Assembly (NCBI GenBank): GCA_007121485.1
Contig: SKKM01000230.1
Coordinates: 1-8,438, forward strand
From: Wenzhouxiangella sp.
GTDB lineage: Bacteria > Pseudomonadota > Gammaproteobacteria > Xanthomonadales > Wenzhouxiangellaceae
Length of the DNA stretch: 8,438 bases
Direction: 5' to 3'
Both the position numbers and the translations under genes were made by a program. The notes below the pieces were generated by a model that worked only from the letters and a program-made list of their open reading frames with translations, made no database searches and was not told where the DNA came from. Positions 1 to 4,866 of the stretch are shown piece after piece (the first letter of the stretch is position 1; every line of letters begins with the position of its first letter).

Positions 1-2
1 AT

Positions 3-566
3 CCCGGCCGGTCCTGGCGCTACCGTTTTCAGACCGAAGCGGTGCTTGGTAGCCCCGAGGCCCGACATCGGCCTGAACAGCCCTACCGTCCTCCCTTTGC
101 GCCGGGCGAGGAATTCACCATCGGCCAGGCCTGGGGCGGCATGTTCAGCCACACCGATCCGCACGCCTATCACGCCGTCGACATCGCCATGCCGATCGGC
201 ACGCCCATTCATGCCGCGCGCGGCGGGGTCGTGATGGACAACGCGCGCTGGTTTCACCGCTCGGGCCAGGACCGCGAGCGCTACGGCCCGCGCGCCAACT
301 TCATCCGCATCCTGCACGACGACGGCACCATGGCCGTCTACGCCCATCTCGACTACGCCGGCGTGCGCGTACAGCCGGGTCAGCGCGTGGCGCGCGGGCA
401 GTACATCGGCCGCTCCGGCAACACCGGCTTTTCTTCCGGCCCGCACCTGCACTTCGTCATTCAGAAAAATCGCGACATGGAACTGGTCTCCGTGCCGTTC
501 GAGTTCGAGAACGGCGAGGGCGGTGCGGTGAGGCCGCGCGAGCGCTTGCGCCTGAGCGCGCAATGA
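3..566 (+). CDS. M23-family metallopeptidase (LytM/peptidoglycan endopeptidase type), 5' end outside window
   Basis: The reading frame is open from the first bases of the window, so the gene starts upstream. The GTG at 42 is probably internal, because the residues before it read naturally into the domain. 187 residues are visible, ending at TGA 564-566. Numbering from position 3, the M23 (LytM/lysostaphin) domain runs from about residue 36 to 155. Visible motifs are VDIAMPIGTPI with the presumed zinc-ligand Asp60, YAHLDYAGV with His115, GQYIGRSGNTGFSSG, and the PHLHF motif with His148 and His150. Family members cut peptide cross-links of peptidoglycan in the periplasm or at the cell surface. 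The usual first zinc ligand, His four residues before the Asp, is Tyr56 here. His57, His54 or His50 lie near, so the ligand may be shifted; the substrate is unknown. The gene ends 45 bp before the first TA module. The domain call is secure; activity is less so. Confidence 0.9.
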   Translation, partial: PGRSWRYRFQTEAVLGSPEARHRPEQPYRPPFAPGEEFTIGQAWGGMFSHTDPHAYHAVDIAMPIGTPIHAARGGVVMDNARWFHRSGQDRERYGPRANFIRILHDDGTMAVYAHLDYAGVRVQPGQRVARGQYIGRSGNTGFSSGPHLHFVIQKNRDMELVSVPFEFENGEGGAVRPRERLRLSAQ

Positions 567-573
567 CGCCAGG

Positions 574-604
574 TTGATATCGTTTTTCGAAAAATTGATA
601 TCAT
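574..604 (+). promoter_or_regulatory. Promoter overlapped by palindromic operator of TA module 1
   Basis: A possible -35 (TTGATA, 574-579) and -10 (TATCAT, 599-604) are separated by 19 bp. They are overlapped by the inverted repeat TGATATC (575-581) / GATATCA (597-603), which surrounds a TTTTTCGAAAAA palindrome (583-594). The same bases can be read as TTGATATC repeated directly at 574 and 595, a 21-bp period or two helical turns. RHH antitoxins usually bind such sites as dimers and repress their own operon. The -10 ends 7 nt before the ATG at 612 and no Shine-Dalgarno lies between, so the transcript may be leaderless. The repeats are seen directly; the functions are inferred. Confidence 0.6.
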
Positions 605-611
605 TTCTACT

Positions 612-857
612 ATGCCCAGAACCATTGTCAACATCGATCCGGAGGACAAGCGCTGGCTGGATCAGGAGGCCAAGCGCCGCCGCGTGCCCATGACCCGCCT
701 GGTGGGTGAGGCGGTCAGCGAGTATCGAATGCGGCAGGAGCGGCAGAACCGACCCGATCTGGAGACGCTGCTGGCCGACACCCGCGGTCTTTGGCACCAG
801 GGCGATGGCCTGGATTGGCAGGTTCGGCTGCGCGGCGAGTGGGAAGACCGCGCTTGA
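612..857 (+). CDS. Ribbon-helix-helix (CopG-type) antitoxin of TA module 1
   Basis: An 81-residue protein, the likely antitoxin that binds operator DNA and neutralises the PIN ribonuclease encoded next to it. The N-terminal half fits the RHH fold: a short strand (TIVNI, residues 4-8), a charged helix (about 11-23), a turn, and a second helix (about 27-43). The C-terminal part, with HQGDGLDWQ and RLRGEWEDR, has the GDGL-x-x-Q and EW features I associate with antitoxin tails that occupy a partner PIN toxin. The ATG at 612 is chosen because it begins the strand directly and follows a promoter-like -10 by 7 nt. No Shine-Dalgarno is visible. Its TGA (855-857) overlaps the toxin start. Family is assigned by fold pattern and context, so a VapB-type name would be functional only. 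Confidence 0.82.
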   Translation: MPRTIVNIDPEDKRWLDQEAKRRRVPMTRLVGEAVSEYRMRQERQNRPDLETLLADTRGLWHQGDGLDWQVRLRGEWEDRA

Positions 858-1222
858 AGTACCTGCTGGATTCGGTGATCGTCATCGACCATCTCAACGG
901 CATCGATGCGGCTACCGAATTCCTGCGTGATCATGGCGATGATTCGGCCATTTCAATCATCACGCGAGCCGAGGTTCTGGCCGGTTGTGACGATGCCCAG
1001 GAGGCATCTGTCCGTTCCTTGCTGTCGCATTTTCCGGCGCTGCCGCTGACCGTCCAAATCGCCGACCTGGCCGCGCGGCTGCGGCGGAGCGAACGGTTCA
1101 AGTTGCCGGATGCATTCCAGGCGGCCGTCGCGATTGAACACGACTTGATCCTGGTCACTCGCAATACGCGCGATTTCCAGCCCGGCGGCCGGGCAGAGGT
1201 CCTGATTCCCTACCACTGCTGA
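854..1222 (+). CDS. PIN-domain ribonuclease toxin (VapC-like) of TA module 1
   Basis: A 122-residue PIN-domain protein, probably an Mg2+-dependent endoribonuclease that attacks tRNA or other RNA when free of antitoxin. The acidic residues of the fold are all present: Asp6 (YLLDS), Glu40 (ITRAEVLAG), Asp86 (KLPDAFQA) and Asp107 in TRNTRDF, with Asn104 before it. The start is TTG at 854, overlapping the antitoxin TGA by 4 bp (TTGA). It gives the canonical short lead into the first strand, and a purine-rich GGGAAG at 841-846 stands 7 nt before it. Starting further upstream would add an Arg/Gly-rich tail read from antitoxin codons, which is unlikely. The overlap implies translational coupling. 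No active-site residue looks lost, so it is probably functional. Its cleavage target cannot be read from sequence. Confidence 0.88.
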   Translation: MKYLLDSVIVIDHLNGIDAATEFLRDHGDDSAISIITRAEVLAGCDDAQEASVRSLLSHFPALPLTVQIADLAARLRRSERFKLPDAFQAAVAIEHDLILVTRNTRDFQPGGRAEVLIPYHC

Positions 1223-1285
1223 ACTCCGCGGCGCGGAACCTGTCTGGATTGGGGCCATTGAAGCCAAGCCCGGAGAGCCCCGGCC

Positions 1286-1579
1286 GTGAACCGCCCCCGC
1301 CTGCTGCAAAAGTTCAAGGACTTTGTCGGAAACCTCCGGCTGCTGACGCTGTGCGTGGCGGTGGTCGTGCCGCTGTTCGTGCTGTTTTCACTTCTGGGCT
1401 ACTGGCAAATGGCTGCGGTGCTGGCCGTGTGCCTGGTGCCCCTATGCCTGCTGCACGGGCGCAAGACCCTCAAAGACCTGCACGCAGACGGCAATGCCTA
1501 CAAGGGCATCCGTGCCCTGGCGCATCCGGTGGTGCCGTTTGTTCTGCTGATGCCGGTTTGGCTGTTGATGTTTGACTGA
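1286..1579 (+). CDS. Small hypothetical membrane protein, three predicted transmembrane helices
   Basis: A 97-residue protein that I do not recognise. It has a basic N terminus (residues 1-18), then hydrophobic segments at about 19-38, 41-57 and 79-96. A polar loop (58-78, with RKTLKDLHADGNAYKG) sits between the second and third. This predicts an inner-membrane protein with three helices. The GTG start at 1286 is supported by GGAGAG at 1272-1277, 8 nt upstream. The gene lies between two TA modules but is separated from the PIN toxin by 63 bp and has none of the features of a third TA component. It could be the only surviving gene of a disrupted native locus that included the ABC ATPase remnant at 1689-1915, but they are on opposite strands. 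Real coding is likely from the ribosome site and coherent hydrophobic pattern. Confidence 0.65.
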   Translation: MNRPRLLQKFKDFVGNLRLLTLCVAVVVPLFVLFSLLGYWQMAAVLAVCLVPLCLLHGRKTLKDLHADGNAYKGIRALAHPVVPFVLLMPVWLLMFD

Positions 1580-1688
1580 AGCCCTTTTCGCTTCGGCTAT
1601 TGACAAGCAGGAATCGGGCGATTGTCGGCCAGGGGTTGAGCAATCGACCCATGCAATACGGCTGGTGGCCGCGCGATTTTTCATTCCT

Positions 1689-1915
1689 CTGGGACGACAG
1701 CACCGCGGTGCGATCGCCGTCGCAGGCCAGCTCGACCAGCTCGACCAGTTCGGCCAGAAAGGCCCGGCGCGAAACCTGGTCCAGCGCCGAGGCAGGTTCG
1801 TCCAGAAGCAGAATGTCGGGTTGGTGCACGATGGCCAGCAGGATGCCGAGCTTCTGGCGCTGGCCGCACGACAGGCTGGCGACGCGCTGATCGAGCGGGA
1901 TGGCACAGTACACAT
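1689..1915 (-). pseudogene. Remnant of an ABC-transporter ATP-binding subunit
   Basis: Read on the minus strand, this piece encodes an unmistakable ABC ATPase core: IPLDQRVASLSCGQRQKL (signature region, LSCGQ for LSGGQ), then DILLLDEPASALD (Walker B with catalytic Glu, and D-loop), then RAFLAELVEL and RTAVLSSQ, where an intact protein would carry the H-loop His (SSH). The Walker A and the first half of the domain are absent. Upstream of about 1915 the frame no longer resembles the family, and after SSQ (about 1689) it stops resembling it too. A 9-bp tandem duplication (1731-1748) has doubled VEL. The missing nucleotide-binding loop and the replaced H-loop His make it non-functional. The pattern resembles exporters or ABC-2-type ATPases; the original substrate cannot be told. 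Longer open frames through it overlap the membrane-protein gene and are not credible as a gene. Confidence 0.75.
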
Positions 1916-1964
1916 TGGCTAAGCTGCAACGGCGCAGAGCAGAAAAACCCGCGATGACCAGTGC

Positions 1965-1993
1965 TTGCTGAACTGCAGGGTTCAGACTAGAAT
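1965..1993 (+). promoter_or_regulatory. Probable sigma70-type promoter of TA module 2
   Basis: TTGCTG (1965-1970) and TAGAAT (1988-1993, five of six matches to TATAAT) are separated by 17 bp. Transcription would start near 2000 and give a leader of about 23 nt containing the GGAGG ribosome site (2011-2015), 7 nt before the ATG at 2023. No clear palindromic operator is visible. Assigned by consensus only. Confidence 0.5.
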
Positions 1994-2022
1994 TCAAACC
2001 ATAAGTGACCGGAGGCGTACAG

Positions 2023-2280
2023 ATGAAAACCTGGCCTGTTCAAGACGCAAAAGCCCGTTTCAGCGAGTTTCTGCAAGCCAGCCTGACCGAGGGCCCACAG
2101 TTGGTCACCCGGCATGGCAAGGAGGCTGCCGTGCTGGTGCCGGTGGAGCAATGGCTTCGGTTGAGTGCCCTGAATAAACCAGGCCTCAAGAACCTGTTGC
2201 TGGCAGATTACGCACGAGCAGACCTGCCGATTCCTGACCGGGGCCGTCTGCGCCGCCGGAATGCGCCGAAGGACGCTTGA
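2023..2280 (+). CDS. Phd/YefM-type antitoxin of TA module 2
   Basis: An 85-residue antitoxin of the Phd/YefM fold. The start region MKTWPVQDAKARFSEFL (residues 1-17) is the conserved DNA-binding and dimerisation helix of the family. It is followed by the strand-rich LVTRHGKEAAVLVPVEQW (about 27-44), as in Phd proteins, where VTRHGKxxAVLVP is typical. The polar, basic C-terminal part (about 55-85) would wrap the PIN toxin. It should repress its own operon and neutralise the toxin encoded downstream. The ATG at 2023 is decided by a strong GGAGG (2011-2015) with 7-nt spacing; an upstream in-frame start at 2005 lacks a site and would put the conserved helix too far in. Its TGA (2278-2280) overlaps the toxin ATG by one base (TGATG). 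Nothing suggests decay. Confidence 0.9.
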   Translation: MKTWPVQDAKARFSEFLQASLTEGPQLVTRHGKEAAVLVPVEQWLRLSALNKPGLKNLLLADYARADLPIPDRGRLRRRNAPKDA

Positions 2281-2687
2281 TGGCTTATTTGCTGGATACC
2301 AACGTTATTTCCGAGCTCAGAAAGCCCAAGCCCCACGGGGCTGTCGTGGCCTGGATCAAGGAGGTTCCCGAGCCGGCCTTGTTCATCGCGGCGATCACGA
2401 TCGGTGAAATTCAGGCCGGAATCGAGATCACTCGAGGCCGGGATGTTTCTAAAGCGCAAGAAATTGAGGCCTGGCTGAATCAACTGGTTGAGTCGCAGCA
2501 GGTCATTGCAGCCGATGCGGCAATTTTCCGGAGCTGGGCGCGCTTGATGCATGGACGCCCTGATCACCTGCTTGAAGATGCGCTGATCGCGGCCACTGCC
2601 CTGACTCATGACCTGACTGTGGCGACCCGCAATGGGAAGGATTTCCAGCCTTTTGGCGTGCGTCTGGTCAATCCGTTTCAACATTAA
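2280..2687 (+). CDS. PIN-domain ribonuclease toxin (VapC/FitB-like) of TA module 2
   Basis: A 135-residue PIN-domain toxin, most like the VapC/FitB group. Active-site acids are present: Asp6 in YLLDTNVISEL, Glu43 in TIGEIQAGIE, Asp100 in LLEDALIAATA, and Asp121 in ATRNGKDFQPFGV with Asn118. The TNVISEL and RNxxDF patterns are hallmarks of the family. The protein would cleave RNA when its Phd-type antitoxin is degraded. The ATG at 2280 is used; it overlaps the antitoxin stop (TGATG), which implies translational coupling. It is clearly different from the PIN toxin of module 1 in length and sequence, so the two modules are not a recent duplication. It is followed by the hairpin cluster before prfC. 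Function by family is secure; the RNA target is unknown. Confidence 0.93.
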   Translation: MAYLLDTNVISELRKPKPHGAVVAWIKEVPEPALFIAAITIGEIQAGIEITRGRDVSKAQEIEAWLNQLVESQQVIAADAAIFRSWARLMHGRPDHLLEDALIAATALTHDLTVATRNGKDFQPFGVRLVNPFQH

Positions 2688-2691
2688 CCCG

Positions 2692-2719
2692 GCAACGAAA
2701 TGCCTATGGCATTCGTTGC
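2692..2719. repeat. Inverted repeat, hairpin 1 of the vapC-prfC gap
   Basis: GCAACGAAATGCC (2692-2704) can pair with GGCATTCGTTGC (2708-2719) around a TAT loop, with one bulged A. It begins 5 bp after the PIN toxin stop. There is no T-tract after it, so it is a poor intrinsic terminator by itself, but it could protect the mRNA 3' end. Confidence 0.7.
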
Positions 2720-2721
2720 AC

Positions 2722-2750
2722 GGCATTTGCGGCACATGTCCGCAAATGCC
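2722..2750. repeat. Perfect inverted repeat, hairpin 2
   Basis: GGCATTTGCGG (2722-2732) pairs perfectly over 11 bp with CCGCAAATGCC (2740-2750), loop of 7 nt. The arms share the AAATGCC/GGCATTT core with hairpin 1, which suggests related repeat units rather than chance. Confidence 0.75.
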
Positions 2751-2763
2751 TTCGCTTCGCGGC

Positions 2764-2782
2764 CCCGGCCGTTCCGGCCGGG
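2764..2782. repeat. GC-rich inverted repeat, hairpin 3
   Basis: CCCGGCCG (2764-2771) and CGGCCGGG (2775-2782) form an 8-bp GC-only stem with a TTC loop. No T-run follows. It could act as a transcription pause or a block to exonucleases. Confidence 0.65.
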
Positions 2783-2783
2783 C

Positions 2784-2818
2784 ATTAACGCAGCGATCTA
2801 TCTGATTGCCGCGTTAAT
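2784..2818. repeat. Long imperfect inverted repeat, hairpin 4
   Basis: ATTAACGC (2784-2791) pairs with GCGTTAAT (2811-2818). Pairing continues inside, GCGATC (2793-2798) with GATTGC (2804-2809, one G-T wobble), after one mismatch. This is about a 15-bp arm hairpin ending 60 bp before the prfC ATG and just before its -10-like box. A role in blocking read-through from the TA operon into prfC is possible. Confidence 0.65.
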
Positions 2819-2843
2819 AGCAGGCTGGCCAGCACTCAGCCGG

Positions 2844-2849
2844 TAAAAT
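2844..2849 (+). promoter_or_regulatory. Candidate -10 box for prfC
   Basis: TAAAAT matches the sigma70 -10 consensus at five of six positions and would start transcription near 2856, leaving a leader of about 23 nt. No good -35 stands 16-18 bp upstream, and no Shine-Dalgarno is visible before the ATG at 2879. Only the -10 is supported. Confidence 0.4.
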
Positions 2850-2878
2850 GGCAGATTGTTTCCTGTCGACTCCAAACC

Positions 2879-4489
2879 ATGCCCCGCCTGCCCGAAGAAA
2901 TCGCCCGCCGCCGTACCTTCGCGATCATCTCGCACCCGGACGCGGGCAAGACCACGCTGACCGAGAAGTTCCTGCTGTTCGGCGGAGCGATCCAGCTGGC
3001 CGGCTCGGTCAAGTCGCGCAAGGCCTCGCGCCACGCGACCTCGGACTGGATGGAGATGGAAAAGGAGCGCGGCATTTCCATCACCTCCTCGGTGATGCAG
3101 TTTCCGTACAAGGACCGCGTGGTCAACCTGCTCGACACCCCAGGCCACGCCGACTTTTCCGAAGACACCTACCGCGTGCTGACCGCTGTCGACTCAGCGC
3201 TCATGGTGATCGACTGCGCCAAGGGCGTGGAGGAGCGCACAATCAAGCTGATGGAGGTCTGCCGCCTGCGCACCACGCCGATCTTCACCTTCATCAACAA
3301 GCTCGACCGCGAGGGCCGCGAGCCGATTGAACTGCTTGACGAAGTTGAAGACGTGCTCGGAATCGAGTGTGCGCCGGTGACCTGGCCGGTGGGCATGGGG
3401 CGGCGGCTCAAAGGGATTTACCACCTGCTCAAAGACGAGATCCACCTGTACGAGGCGGGCAAGAACTACATGCGCCAGGAGCCGCGCATCATTGCGGGCC
3501 TGAACAGCGCAGAGGCCGACGAAGTGCTCGGGCCCATGGCGGCCGAGCTGAGGGACGAGATCGAGCTGGTCAAGGGCGCCAGCCACGACTTCGACCTGAC
3601 GCGCTATCTGGCCGGTGAGCAGACCCCGGTGTTCTTCGGCTCGGCGCTGAACAACTTCGGCGTCATCCCGCTGCTGGACGAGTTCGTCGAGCACGCCCCG
3701 GCGCCGCAGCCGCGCGCCACTCTGGGGCGAGCGGTGCGCCCGGAAGAGGACAAGCTGACCGGCTTCGTGTTCAAGGTCCAGGCCAACATGGACCCGGCCC
3801 ACCGCGACCGCATGGCCTTCATGCGCGTGTGTTCCGGCGTGTTCGAGAAGGGCATGAAGCTGCACCACGTGCGCGCCGGCAAGGAGCAGCGCACCCACGG
3901 CGCCCTGACCTTCATGGCCGATGAGCGCGCTGCCGCCGAGCTGGCCTACCCGGGCGACATTGTCGGTCTGCACAATCACGGCACGATCGGCATTGGTGAC
4001 ACCTTCACCGAGGGCGAGGCCCTGCAGTTTGCCGGCATCCCCAGCTTTGCGCCCGAGCTGTTCCGGCGCGTGCAGTTAAGAGACCCGCTCAAACTCAAAG
4101 CCCTGACCAAGGGCCTGACCCAGCTGTCGGAAGAGGGCGCGACCCAGTTCTTCAAGCCGCTGATCGGCAACGACCTGGTCCTCGGCGCGGTCGGCCTGCT
4201 GCAGTTCGACGTCGTCGCCTACCGGTTGAAGTCCGAGTACAACGTCGAGGCGCGTTTCGAGGCGGTCAACGTGGCGACCTGCCGCTGGGTGTCCTGCGAC
4301 GACGAGCGCGCGCTGGAAAAATTCCGCAACAAGAACGAACAGCACCTGGCCGAGGACGGCGGCGGCCAGCTGGTCTACCTGGCCCCGACCCGCGTCAACC
4401 TGCAACTGGCCCAGGAGCGCCACCCGGAGATCACCTTCCGCGCCACGCGCGAGGTCAGCGTGTACGTGACGGTCGAGCAAGCGGCTTGA
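2879..4489 (+). CDS. prfC: Peptide chain release factor 3 (RF3), translational GTPase
   Basis: A 536-residue cytoplasmic translational GTPase that recycles RF1/RF2 from the ribosome after termination. Length fits the family. GTPase motifs are intact: G1 SHPDAGKTT (residues 18-26), switch I region with the ERGISITSSV segment (63-72), G3 DTPGHADF (86-93), and G4 NKLDRE (140-145). The RF3-specific pattern RHATSDWMEMEKERGIS is also present. The C-terminal domain ends with the LAPTRVNLQLAQERHP motif and FRATRE, then a short tail (VSVYVTVEQAA). The ATG at 2879 matches the family N terminus; no Shine-Dalgarno is seen. TA modules lie immediately on both sides in the same orientation. The last 111 bp are repeated at 5416-5526, so this 3' end may have been copied or replaced. 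Function is secure. Confidence 0.98.
   Translation: MPRLPEEIARRRTFAIISHPDAGKTTLTEKFLLFGGAIQLAGSVKSRKASRHATSDWMEMEKERGISITSSVMQFPYKDRVVNLLDTPGHADFSEDTYRVLTAVDSALMVIDCAKGVEERTIKLMEVCRLRTTPIFTFINKLDREGREPIELLDEVEDVLGIECAPVTWPVGMGRRLKGIYHLLKDEIHLYEAGKNYMRQEPRIIAGLNSAEADEVLGPMAAELRDEIELVKGASHDFDLTRYLAGEQTPVFFGSALNNFGVIPLLDEFVEHAPAPQPRATLGRAVRPEEDKLTGFVFKVQANMDPAHRDRMAFMRVCSGVFEKGMKLHHVRAGKEQRTHGALTFMADERAAAELAYPGDIVGLHNHGTIGIGDTFTEGEALQFAGIPSFAPELFRRVQLRDPLKLKALTKGLTQLSEEGATQFFKPLIGNDLVLGAVGLLQFDVVAYRLKSEYNVEARFEAVNVATCRWVSCDDERALEKFRNKNEQHLAEDGGGQLVYLAPTRVNLQLAQERHPEITFRATREVSVYVTVEQAA
4379..4489 (+). repeat. prfC 3'-end direct repeat, upstream (functional) copy
   Basis: The last 37 codons of prfC including TGA, which recur at 5416-5526. 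Hand alignment gives 104 of 111 identical with no gaps. This copy carries His in QERHP and Glu in TRE, and so keeps the RF3-like TRE sequence. Confidence 0.95.
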
Positions 4490-4494
4490 TGCCA

Positions 4495-4520
4495 GCCCGG
4501 GAGCCTGCCTGGGTGCTTTT
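4495..4520 (+). terminator. Possible Rho-independent terminator after prfC
   Basis: GCCCGGG (4495-4501) pairs with CCTGGGT (4508-4514) with two G-T wobbles and a 6-nt loop, then GC and TTTT (4517-4520). It lies 6 nt after the prfC stop and would separate prfC transcription from TA module 3. The stem and T-tract are short, so it is weak or partial. Confidence 0.45.
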
Positions 4521-4531
4521 GGCGTGAGTTC

Positions 4532-4560
4532 TTGTTTTGTACTTCTGAGGGCAATACACT
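4532..4560 (+). promoter_or_regulatory. Promoter of TA module 3, predicting a leaderless transcript
   Basis: TTGTTT (4532-4537) and TACACT (4555-4560) have an ideal 17-bp spacing. The -10 ends 6 nt before the ATG at 4567, so transcription should begin at or next to the start codon. The only purine-rich run (GAGGG, 4547-4551) is 15 nt from the ATG, too far to serve as a ribosome site. Confidence 0.55.
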
Positions 4561-4566
4561 AAAGCC

Positions 4567-4863
4567 ATGAGCACTGCTGCCCGCAAAAGCACCGAAGCCA
4601 AATCGGTCAATCTCATGGTCCGCCTCGATGCGGCCGGCAAGAAAACCATCGAGCGGGCCGCTGCCCAACGGCGGCTGACCACCAGCGACTACGTTCGCAC
4701 CGTATTGGTGCCCCAGGCCGACCGGGAACTGCGCGCAGCCGAGAGCAATACCATTGCCCTGTCGCCAGCCGAGCAGATCGCCTTCTGGCAGGCGCTCAAT
4801 GCGCCCACGAGGCTGACTTCCGAACAGAAGGAACTAGGCAGCCTGATGCGAGGCGAGACATGA
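4567..4863 (+). CDS. DUF1778 (TacA-like) antitoxin of TA module 3
   Basis: A 98-residue protein with the pattern of DUF1778 antitoxins. It has an RHH-like N-terminal part: strand SVNLMVRLD (residues 13-21), helix AAGKKTIERAAAQRR (22-36), and TTSDYVRTVLVPQA (39-52). The C-terminal tail holds the conserved IALSPAEQIAFWQALNAP (62-79), which in TacA-type proteins inserts into the acetyltransferase. It would bind its own promoter and neutralise the toxin encoded 3 nt downstream. The ATG at 4567 gives the full domain; no Shine-Dalgarno is seen, and the promoter geometry predicts translation of a leaderless or near-leaderless mRNA. The module lies between the prfC stop and a duplicate of the prfC 3' end, which suggests acquisition by transfer. 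Confidence 0.9.
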   Translation: MSTAARKSTEAKSVNLMVRLDAAGKKTIERAAAQRRLTTSDYVRTVLVPQADRELRAAESNTIALSPAEQIAFWQALNAPTRLTSEQKELGSLMRGET

Positions 4864-4866
4864 CCG

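Larger units (their letters stand above)
1580..2022. other. Stretch without an intact gene
   Basis: This segment of about 440 bp holds no complete gene that I can support. The minus strand of 1689-1915 is a remnant of an ABC ATPase (annotated separately). Bases 1965-1993 carry the likely promoter of TA module 2. The part from 1580 to 1688 has only small inverted repeats, for example CGATTG at 1619 with CAATCG at 1641, and no recognisable coding. The open frames here stay open only because the DNA is GC-rich. Confidence 0.6.

Noticed and set aside
791..853. Upstream ATG for the first PIN toxin
   Set aside because: It would add 21 residues read from the antitoxin's overlapping codons, with no match to PIN N termini; TTG at 854 gives the usual KYLLDS start.
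1578..1646. Terminator or mobile-element end after the small membrane protein
   Set aside because: The small inverted repeats (GAAGC/GCTTC, CGATTG/CAATCG) are only 5-6 bp and lack a T-tract or flanking target duplication.
1470..1997. 175-codon minus-strand frame as a real ABC ATPase gene
   Set aside because: Only about 75 residues in the middle match the family, Walker A is missing, and the frame runs into the opposite-strand membrane-protein gene.
2782..2818. Possible integron attC site near the TA module
   Set aside because: The inverted repeat with GCGTTAA looks superficially like an attC end. The flanks do not match RYYYAAC / GTTRRRY, no integrase is present, and there is no repeated cassette structure.
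3194..3979. 261-codon minus-strand open frame within prfC
   Set aside because: Shadow of the well-supported RF3 coding sequence, with low-complexity composition.
2879..4489. SXT/R391-type ICE insertion at prfC
   Set aside because: Those elements integrate near the prfC 5' end and carry an integrase and transfer genes. Here the duplication is at the 3' end and only a TA module lies between the copies.
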